This document shows positions 14,891-20,310 of a stretch of 21,927 nt of DNA, in pieces (position 1 is the stretch's first letter; each line of letters starts with the position of its first letter). Source of the DNA: Bacteroidales bacterium UBA2764 (lineage in GTDB: Bacteria; Bacteroidota; Bacteroidia; Bacteroidales; Paludibacteraceae). The notes under the pieces are model-generated. The model was not told where the DNA came from. It searched no databases and saw only the letters and a program-made list of their open reading frames with translations. Both the position numbers and the translations under genes were made by a program. The stretch is from positions 4,244-26,170 of the forward strand of contig DEIW01000165.1 of the NCBI GenBank assembly GCA_002352705.1, written 5' to 3'.

Positions 14891-16123
14891 ATGACAAATG
14901 AAGAATTTTTATCAAGAAAGTCTGCTATTATGAATCACGAAGCAGAGTTATGGGATGACGTGAGCAAGTCTGCTCATGAAGAAAAGCGTGTAATTAATGT
15001 GCTAGAAAATGCAGCTACCATCCTTGACGACTTAGATAGACAATTTGAAGAAAGGACTTCGCTTAATAAATTAGATGTAACATTCTTAATGTTTGCCGTA
15101 ACTCTACAACTATTAAGAATATATTTGTTGCCCAAATTTCAAGAAAAACTAGAAGATGATGAACGATTGGCACATGATGACCAATCAATTAAGGAGATGG
15201 AGCGGCAGAATATTGAAAAATATAAAGAGGATCACCAAAACAAATGGTATACAAAAAAAAGCGAGAAAGGATATAGGAGTTGGCAGGAAATAGCATTTAC
15301 AATAAAAGTACCTTATGATGCAACTCGTCATTCTGGAGAGGGATATAATAATCGAAATATGCGAGGAGCAAAGCATAGGGTTAAAACATTAGGACATGAC
15401 CCTTGGCTTGGTTGGATTTTTGGAGTAAGCAATATTATCACAGATTCTATCAGTATATGTCCCGAATATAAACTAGGAGAAAAATCCATGAGATTGCCTT
15501 ATGTGGAGTCCTATATGGTAGATATGTCTTCTTTTACTTGGAAAGAACGGATTCCAACAATGCAAATTTTCGCAAATGCTATAGAATCCATAAAAGAAGA
15601 CAAACACCGCCTATATGCTGCTGTTTTTGCTCAAAGTTTGCATTTAACCTCAGATATGTACACAAAAATGGGACTTCAAATACCCTTTTTAACATTAATT
15701 GATTCAGATAAGGCATATGAGATTTACAGTAGTGGATATGATTATATGGATTTAAAATTTGACACTCAGGTATTAAGGCGTACCACTAAATCTGCAGCAC
15801 TTGCAATGCTGATTAATACGATCATAGGAAGCATACATGCCCTATTCTACAATCCGAACATAGAACCCGAAAGGGACTTATATAATGTAAAAACTCATAA
15901 AATTATTCTTTATTCAAATATTATAGCCACATATTCTGATATATTGCAAACAGCCATCAAATCTGTAGTGGGAGATGCAAATGCGGTTATAAATTTTGAT
16001 TTGGGTGGTTTTCTAGTAACATTGTATCGTATTACTCACGATGTACAATTTATACAAAAAATTAAAGAAGAATTCATTATCCATAAATGGGAAAGCATTT
16101 TAATGAATAACAATTATGATTGA
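14891..16123 (+). CDS. Unrecognised 410-residue protein, first gene of an AT-rich operon
   Basis: Not recognised. Residues 1-60 are charged and helical (EEKRVINVLENAATILDDLDRQFEER). Residues 61-83 form a hydrophobic helix (LDVTFLMFAVTLQLLRIYLL). A charged, coiled-coil-like stretch follows (84-125). The most motif-like part is AKHRVKTLGHDPWLGWIFG (160-178), with His/Asp and Gly-Trp spacing that looks conserved rather than random. Further hydrophobic segments lie at 242-270, 301-320 and 337-360. The protein may be membrane-associated. Base composition is clearly AT-richer than all genes to the left, which suggests horizontal acquisition. The stop overlaps the next ATG by 8 bases, so the operon is translationally coupled. 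Start at 14891 follows the promoter by a normal leader. It could be part of a host-defence or phage-derived module; nothing in the sequence proves this. Confidence 0.75.
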   Translation: MTNEEFLSRKSAIMNHEAELWDDVSKSAHEEKRVINVLENAATILDDLDRQFEERTSLNKLDVTFLMFAVTLQLLRIYLLPKFQEKLEDDERLAHDDQSIKEMERQNIEKYKEDHQNKWYTKKSEKGYRSWQEIAFTIKVPYDATRHSGEGYNNRNMRGAKHRVKTLGHDPWLGWIFGVSNIITDSISICPEYKLGEKSMRLPYVESYMVDMSSFTWKERIPTMQIFANAIESIKEDKHRLYAAVFAQSLHLTSDMYTKMGLQIPFLTLIDSDKAYEIYSSGYDYMDLKFDTQVLRRTTKSAALAMLINTIIGSIHALFYNPNIEPERDLYNVKTHKIILYSNIIATYSDILQTAIKSVVGDANAVINFDLGGFLVTLYRITHDVQFIQKIKEEFIIHKWESILMNNNYD

Positions 16124-16433
16124 TCTTAGTAGTATATTTAGTAAGCTATTTTCTCCAGAAAATATGCAAAAAGTAGCAAATCATTTTCAACAGCACAAAG
16201 AAACATATATAACTACGGCTGCTACCGGAGCAGCCGCAGTTGCTGGTGCAACTATCTATGGCAAAAAACAACACACGAAAGGTAAAAAAGAAGGTATGGC
16301 GGAACAAGCAAAAATGGATAGTGAAAAATTTCGTCAGCAGGAAGAGGAACATAATGCAGACCGTGAAAAATGGAAAAATGTCAGCAAGGAAAATGACAAA
16401 CTAATAGAAGATCTTGGAAAAACAGTGCATTAA
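16116..16433 (+). CDS. Small protein with one hydrophobic segment and charged helical tail
   Basis: Unrecognised 105-residue protein. Residues about 31-50 are an Ala/Gly/Thr-rich hydrophobic stretch (TTAATGAAAVAGATIYG) that could be a transmembrane helix, followed at once by KKQHTKGKKEG (basic, so this end is likely cytoplasmic) and a strongly charged helical tail (EKFRQQEEEHNADREKW). It overlaps the 410-aa gene and is followed after 13 bases by a 50-aa gene, so it probably works with both. Same AT-rich composition. Confidence 0.65.
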   Translation: MIDLSSIFSKLFSPENMQKVANHFQQHKETYITTAATGAAAVAGATIYGKKQHTKGKKEGMAEQAKMDSEKFRQQEEEHNADREKWKNVSKENDKLIEDLGKTVH

Positions 16434-16446
16434 ATAATAACAAATT

Positions 16447-16599
16447 ATGGGCTTATTAGATTTTTTTCGCTCTACTACAAGTGGAGGAACGGTTGTAGAT
16501 AAATATATGGCCGAAGCTAGAAAACTACACAAAGAAACAGGGCAACCTATTGATGAATGTGTACAAATAGTCATAGCAAAGCATAAAAATGCAAAATGA
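16447..16599 (+). CDS. 50-residue protein, last gene of the AT-rich operon
   Basis: Short ORF starting 13 bases after the previous stop. It begins MGLLDFFRSTTSGG, an amphipathic N-terminus that could touch the membrane, and continues with a helical region MAEARKLHKETGQPIDECVQ and a basic end. Not recognised. Support is position, matched AT-rich codon use and a protein-like sequence; size alone makes it uncertain. Confidence 0.5.
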   Translation: MGLLDFFRSTTSGGTVVDKYMAEARKLHKETGQPIDECVQIVIAKHKNAK

Positions 16600-16630
16600 C
16601 ATTGTATTCTCAATAACTACCTAACAAAGT

Positions 16631-16711
16631 ATGTCCAAACTTCAAAAATGTCGTGCTTTAAGATCTAGTGGTGTCTTCAAGGTTCACCATATAGGATATT
16701 TGTATAAGTAA
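16631..16711 (+). pseudogene. Possible remnant of a WYL-regulator gene start
   Basis: A 26-codon ORF beginning MSKLQKC, identical to the first seven residues of the intact WYL regulator at 17176. Within those codons the bases differ only at third positions (CTT/CTC, CAA/CAG, TGT/TGC). After residue 7 the similarity ends and the frame stops. It may be a leftover of a second, decayed regulator gene. The gap 16600-16824 otherwise holds only the promoter at 16786. Confidence 0.4.
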
Positions 16712-16785
16712 GAATCCATTTTATTAATGTAATGAGTAAAACAGGAGTTAATCACAAAAAGAATTATTTTTTTTACTTAAATAAT

Positions 16786-16817
16786 TTGCATATATGATTT
16801 TTTTGTTGTACCTTTGC
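16786..16817 (+). promoter_or_regulatory. Promoter of the 76-aa gene
   Basis: -33 TTG at 16786-16788 (extended TTGCATATATG), 20-base spacer, -7 TACCTTTGC at 16809-16817. The ATG follows after only 7 bases. Confidence 0.85.
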
Positions 16818-16824
16818 AGCCGTT

Positions 16825-17055
16825 ATGAAAAGCATAACAATAATAGAGATTATAGGTGTAACAATTTACACCTTTGCTAAAGGTGCTCAATTTTTGAAAG
16901 GTGACCACTTAACTCCGCATAAAAGTTATTATGCAAAATTGAGCAACGGAAGCAAGAGAGAAATGTCGAGAGCGGAAATTTTAGCGCCGTTTCCAGGAAG
17001 AAAGAATATCACTTCAAACTTGCTGGATAGGTGGAAAGGAAAAACTATTGATTAA
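16825..17055 (+). CDS. Unrecognised 76-residue protein
   Basis: Begins MKSITIIEIIGVTIYTFAKGAQFLKGD (hydrophobic first 18 residues, not a clear signal peptide), then a basic region with HKSYYAKLSNGSKREMSRAEIL and NLLDRWKGK. It might be a small nucleic-acid- or membrane-binding protein. A strong promoter sits so close that the mRNA should be nearly leaderless. AT-rich like the operon before it. No homologue recognised; kept because promoter and start fit together well. Confidence 0.55.
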   Translation: MKSITIIEIIGVTIYTFAKGAQFLKGDHLTPHKSYYAKLSNGSKREMSRAEILAPFPGRKNITSNLLDRWKGKTID

Positions 17056-17086
17056 TAGTGTCCTTTCAAGAGAAATTTTTAAAATT

Positions 17087-17119
17087 ATGGCTTATGTAAA
17101 AAGAACATTATTTTACTAG
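17087..17119 (+). promoter_or_regulatory. Possible leader peptide ORF before the WYL gene
   Basis: A 10-codon ORF (MAYVKRTLFY) whose stop lies 4 bases before the stem of the terminator at 17124. Together with the terminator located 24 bases before the WYL start, this resembles an attenuation layout. It could be chance; no promoter directly upstream is seen. Confidence 0.3.
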
Positions 17120-17123
17120 AGAG

Positions 17124-17152
17124 GCACCGGTCTGATAGCCGGTGCATTTTTT
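17124..17152 (+). terminator. Intrinsic terminator 24 bases upstream of the WYL gene
   Basis: Stem GCACCGG (17124-17130) / CCGGTGC (17139-17145), loop 17131-17138, then ATTTTTT. It ends the 76-aa gene transcript unless read through into the WYL operon. Confidence 0.88.
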
Positions 17153-17175
17153 ATAAAATATAAATCTAATCCACC

Positions 17176-18084
17176 ATGTCCAAACTCCAGAAATGCCTGT
17201 ATCTCATCGACCTGCTTGAACGCAGAGGACCGATGACGCTCAAAGAGATCAATGAGCACTACCGCTATTCGTCTCTTTATGACAGCGACATACAGCCGCG
17301 GACATTCTTGCGGTACAAGGATTATATTCTGCTCAATTTCCCTTGTTACATCGAGTACAATGCCGCCACGCAGAAATACTACCTGATCAAGAACGACTAT
17401 AACAAAGGCAATCAGTCGCTTTATGAGTATCTGCTTTCGGCTTTTCATATCGAAGGCATGTCCGAATTGGCTATCAAGCACCGCGACCGGATCATGCTTA
17501 CCGATTCGCCAACCGGCATTGTGAACGTACAGCCCATTTTGGAAGCCATCGACGCAAACAAAGGCATTGAGTTTGACTATTGGTCGTTCAACAAACAGAC
17601 CAAGAAACACTTGGTGGCAATCCCTTATTTCTTGCGTACATGGGAAAGGCGTTGGTATTTAGTGGCAGAGCCGGACAACCATCACCACGGACAATCGGTT
17701 TTTGCACTCGAACGCATGGAGAACATAGTCCTTACGGAGCACGAAATGCAACCGTCCTCCAATATCTCCGTTACCGACTATTTCAAAGGCAGTTTTGGCA
17801 TCAATCACAGCGACGACCAACAGCCTGTCACCATCCGTATTCGTGTCTATGGCACGCAAGCGGACTATGTGCGTGCGCTACCTATCCATGAATCGCAACG
17901 CGAGATAGAAAGAACCGACGAATGGACGGACTTTGAAATGGATCTTGTGCCCTGCTATAATTTCTATCAGCAACTCCTCTGGCATCGTGAGAAACTGGAA
18001 GTCCTCTCTCCGTCTTCCATCCGCGACGAATTGCATAATATCATCCGCCAAACCCTCACTCTGTACGAAAAAAGTAAGCCATGA
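17176..18084 (+). CDS. WYL-domain transcriptional regulator
   Basis: 302 residues: an N-terminal winged-helix region (about 1-70, RRGPMTLKEINEHY), a WYL domain (about 122-190) with WERRWYLVA (W160-Y161-L162) and the ligand-side Arg in FALERME (Arg179), and a C-terminal WCX-like extension (217-300, VTIRIRVYG ... LHNIIRQTL). WYL regulators such as BrxR and CapW sense nucleic-acid or nucleotide ligands and often repress phage-defence genes. The stop overlaps the ATG of the PLD-like gene (ATGA), so regulator and nuclease-like protein are expressed together. No TAnnTTTG promoter exists in the 24 bases after the preceding terminator, so transcription must come from upstream or from an unusual promoter. 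Ligand and operator are unknown. Confidence 0.9.
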   Translation: MSKLQKCLYLIDLLERRGPMTLKEINEHYRYSSLYDSDIQPRTFLRYKDYILLNFPCYIEYNAATQKYYLIKNDYNKGNQSLYEYLLSAFHIEGMSELAIKHRDRIMLTDSPTGIVNVQPILEAIDANKGIEFDYWSFNKQTKKHLVAIPYFLRTWERRWYLVAEPDNHHHGQSVFALERMENIVLTEHEMQPSSNISVTDYFKGSFGINHSDDQQPVTIRIRVYGTQADYVRALPIHESQREIERTDEWTDFEMDLVPCYNFYQQLLWHREKLEVLSPSSIRDELHNIIRQTLTLYEKSKP

Positions 18085-18602
18085 CCACCTACATAGCCGA
18101 TACGGAACATTATTCCGAGGTCGTTTCGCGGATGTGCAAAGCAAGGCGGTTGTTATGGATAGCTACCGCTGACCTCAAAGACCTGTATGTCATGCAGGGG
18201 AAGGATGGTGCTGTGCCTTTTCTGCAAATACTCCGCGACCTGCTGAAGAAGGGTGTCGAGGTGCGTTTGCTTCATGCCAAAGAACCGGGAACGGCTTTCC
18301 GTGAGGATTTTGACAAATACCCGCTATTATGGAAGCGTCTGGAGCGTCGGCTTTGCCCGCGTGTGCACATGAAGATCATCGCTATCGACAGCGAAATCGT
18401 CTATATCGGTTCTGCGAACATGACAGGAGCAGGGATGGGTATGAAATCCGCAGCCAACCGCAATTTTGAAGCAGGCATCCTGACTGACGAGCCGGGATTT
18501 ATCGACTCCGCCATGAGCCATTTTGACCAAGTCTGGGAAGGTACTTTCTGCGCTAAATGTGGACGAAAAGATTATTGTGGTGACAGAATAAACAATACTT
18601 AA
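18081..18602 (+). CDS. Single-HKD phospholipase D-like protein (putative nuclease)
   Basis: 173 residues with one complete HKD motif: H96-x-K98-x4-D103 in HMKIIAIDSE, then GSANMTGAG (110-118) and NFEAGI (128-133) as in PLD-superfamily nucleases of the Nuc/Bfil type, which work as dimers to make one active site. The C-terminus has a Cys cluster C157-x2-C160-x5-C166, which may bind zinc. No signal peptide, so cytoplasmic action on nucleic acid or phospholipid is likely. Overlap with the WYL regulator gene suggests a controlled effector. PLD-like proteins occur in several defence systems (for example DrmC of DISARM), but none of the other DISARM genes is present here. Nuclease activity is inference. 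Confidence 0.87.
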   Translation: MTTYIADTEHYSEVVSRMCKARRLLWIATADLKDLYVMQGKDGAVPFLQILRDLLKKGVEVRLLHAKEPGTAFREDFDKYPLLWKRLERRLCPRVHMKIIAIDSEIVYIGSANMTGAGMGMKSAANRNFEAGILTDEPGFIDSAMSHFDQVWEGTFCAKCGRKDYCGDRINNT

Positions 18603-18675
18603 TTCTCTTGATGGGCAATACTCAGGAATCCCTTGAAAAAGAGCGCTTGCAAATGTCAGAACAAGATATGACTTT

Positions 18676-18746
18676 TCCTAAAATTAGTAGACAGTTTTTG
18701 ATTATTTTCCTAAGTTATTAGACAATCATCCTAAATTCGTTGACAG
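18676..18746. repeat. Three degenerate TCCTAA...GACA motifs
   Basis: TCCTAA at 18676, 18708 and 18729, each followed within about 12 bases by (A/T)GACA. They lie at the start of the 697-base gap 18603-19299, in which no convincing gene was seen. Confidence 0.4.
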
Positions 18747-18767
18747 CCGGAATATAATTTTTTGTTC

Positions 18768-18827
18768 TGACCGTTTTGACCTTTTTGACCGTTTCACCCC
18801 AAACGGTCAATTCGGTCAATCCGGTCA
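18768..18827. repeat. Long hairpin made of 9-bp units (TGACCGTTT)
   Basis: Left arm: three 9-base units (18768-18794, TGACCGTTT, TGACCTTTT, TGACCGTTT). Loop CACCCC. Right arm: three 9-base units of the complementary sense (18801-18827). The arms match at 22 of 27 positions. A T run follows at 18832. Confidence 0.85.
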
Positions 18828-18842
18828 TATATTTTTTTTGTC

Positions 18843-18903
18843 TTGCACTTTCTGCACTTTTTGCACTTTCGCTCATCAAAGTGCAAATAGTGAAATAGTG
18901 CAA
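18843..18903. repeat. Second long hairpin made of 9-bp units (TTGCACTTT)
   Basis: Left arm TTGCACTTT, CTGCACTTT, TTGCACTTT (18843-18869), an eight-base loop, then AAAGTGCAA, ATAGTGAAA, TAGTGCAA (18878-18903). Same three-by-nine inverted layout as the preceding hairpin but an unrelated unit sequence. Confidence 0.85.
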
Positions 18904-18915
18904 TGTCATTTTTTA

Positions 18916-18940
18916 TGCCACTTTTGCCATTTCTGCCATG
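18916..18940. repeat. Third 9-bp array (TGCCATTTC), no inverted arm
   Basis: TGCCACTTT, TGCCATTTC, TGCCATG at 18916, 18925 and 18934. It looks like one arm of the same architecture without its partner. Confidence 0.75.
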
Positions 18941-18955
18941 TTATTTTTTTATTGC

Positions 18956-18975
18956 ATCCGCCAAGTTTGGCGGAT
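18956..18975. repeat. Perfect palindrome ATCCGCCAA-GT-TTGGCGGAT
   Basis: 9-bp arms with a 2-base centre. Too tight a loop for a good terminator and no T run follows; it could be a cruciform or a dimeric protein site. Confidence 0.7.
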
Positions 18976-19044
18976 AAACCGTTAGTTATTCTTGTATATT
19001 CTTAGTGATTAGTTATCCATTACCGAACCAATTACCTTTCAATC

Positions 19045-19066
19045 TCGGTCCAATGTCGGTTCAAAT
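19045..19066. repeat. Two 11-bp units of the TCGGTCCAATG family
   Basis: TCGGTCCAATG (19045-19055) is identical to the unit at 8410; TCGGTTCAAAT follows. Confidence 0.75.
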
Positions 19067-19165
19067 ACCCCCATATCAGCAGACTTTGCGCTGACGTTGC
19101 GCTGAGGTTAGGCTGCCTTTGGTATAACGCCCGAATCTTAATAATCGGCAATTCAGACAAGACAC

Positions 19166-19275
19166 TTGCATATATCGGCAAAAAATGAAGAAAATTCGCA
19201 TTTTATTACCCAAAAACTTGCCGATGTCGGCAAAAATTAGTATCTTTGCAGCGGTTTTTGAATTAAACTTGCCGA
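19166..19275 (+). promoter_or_regulatory. Operator-like sites upstream of the fic gene
   Basis: A perfect palindrome TTGCCGA-TG-TCGGCAA at 19218-19233 overlaps the -33 element. A related site TTGCATATATCGGCAA lies at 19166-19181, and a half site TTGCCGA at 19269-19275, in the leader. Starts are 52 and 51 bp apart, close to five helical turns. A further TCGGCAA half site is at 19145. This fits autoregulation by the DNA-binding N-terminus of the Fic protein. Confidence 0.6.
19218..19249 (+). promoter_or_regulatory. Promoter of the fic gene
   Basis: -33 TTG at 19218-19220 (TTGCCGATGTC), 20-base spacer, -7 TATCTTTGC at 19241-19249; leader of about 45 bases to the ATG at 19300. Confidence 0.85.
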
Positions 19276-19299
19276 CGCTTAAACTATAACAGAGTTATT

Positions 19300-20184
19300 A
19301 TGATAAAATATATATCCGTCATACAGTTTGCCGAAAAGTATGGCATTAGCGAACGTACTGCGCGTAATTATTGTGCGGCAGGGAAGATTGACGGTGCCTT
19401 TCTGACAGGCAAGACATGGAACATTCCTGCGGATGCGGACCTGCCTAAAAAGAGAAAGAAGAAACTCTCTCCGCTACTCACCCGTTTGCGCGAGGAGAAA
19501 GACTCCAAACTAAAGGGCGGTATCTATCACCGTACACAGATTGATCTGACCTACAACTCCAATCATATTGAGGGCAGCAAACTGACCAAAGAGCAGACAC
19601 GCTTTATCTTCGAGACCAACACACTTGGTGTCACGACCGAAAACACGTCCGTCGATGATATTATGGAGACGGTTAACCACTTCCGTTGTATCGACTATAT
19701 CATTGACCATGCGACGGACAAAATCACCGAGGCACATATCAAAACTTTGCACGCCATTCTGAAAACGAATACTTCCGACAGCCGCAAACCGTGGTTTGCC
19801 GTGGGCGGTTACAAACGCCTTGCAAACGAGGTAGGCGAACAAGAGACGGTCGCGCCCAAGGATGTTCACCGCCACATGAAAGCTTTGCTTTCGGACTATA
19901 ACGCGCTCAAGCAAGTGACGTTCGATGATATTTTGGACTTCCACGTGAAGTTTGAACGTATCCATCCTTTCCAGGACGGGAATGGTCGTGTGGGACGCTT
20001 GTTGCTTTTCTGGCAATGTCTGCAAAGCGGACAAGTACCGTTTATCATTACAGAAGACTTGCGGTTGTTCTACTATCGCGGCATCCAGAACTGGGAGCAG
20101 ACCAACGGCTATCTCCGCGATACTTGCCTCACCGCACAAGACCACTACAAGGCGTTGTTGGACTACTTCAAAGTGAAATATTAA
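19300..20184 (+). CDS. Fic-family protein with N-terminal HTH and inhibitory helix
   Basis: 294 residues. The N-terminus (about 1-48, VIQFAEKYGISERTARNYCAAGKI ... TWNIP) is a MerR/excisionase-like helix-turn-helix followed by a basic KKRKKK stretch. The inhibitory motif SxxxEG is present as Ser87-Glu91-Gly92 in YNSNHIEGS, the class II N-terminal arrangement. The catalytic motif HPFQDGNGR (222-230) is intact with His222 and the second Arg in VGR. Fic enzymes transfer AMP or another nucleotide phosphate to target proteins; the target is unknown. The promoter carries operator-like palindromes that this protein could bind itself. It is a single-gene unit with no visible antitoxin partner, consistent with in-cis inhibition. 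Confidence 0.92.
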   Translation: MIKYISVIQFAEKYGISERTARNYCAAGKIDGAFLTGKTWNIPADADLPKKRKKKLSPLLTRLREEKDSKLKGGIYHRTQIDLTYNSNHIEGSKLTKEQTRFIFETNTLGVTTENTSVDDIMETVNHFRCIDYIIDHATDKITEAHIKTLHAILKTNTSDSRKPWFAVGGYKRLANEVGEQETVAPKDVHRHMKALLSDYNALKQVTFDDILDFHVKFERIHPFQDGNGRVGRLLLFWQCLQSGQVPFIITEDLRLFYYRGIQNWEQTNGYLRDTCLTAQDHYKALLDYFKVKY

Positions 20185-20310
20185 AACAATACCTTCCATT
20201 CTCGTTCGCATGTCGTTTGCATCGTGAACGTCACTGTACCGTGCAAATGTTGTGTTTTGCCTTTTCTCGGGAGATGGTCCCGTGATGGTCGCGTGGAAAT
20301 GTCTTATTTT

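Noticed and set aside
17124..17152. tRNA-like or riboswitch structure upstream of the WYL gene
   Set aside because: Only one stable stem with a U tract is present; no cloverleaf or conserved riboswitch core was seen, so an intrinsic terminator explains it.
18081..18602. DISARM system (PLD-like DrmC)
   Set aside because: No helicase, methyltransferase or DrmB-like gene is present in the window; only a PLD-like protein is shared.
18611..18721. Possible 36-residue ORF (MGNTQESLEKERLQ...)
   Set aside because: No promoter or overlap supports it, it runs into degenerate TCCTAA repeats, and nothing in it resembles a known family.
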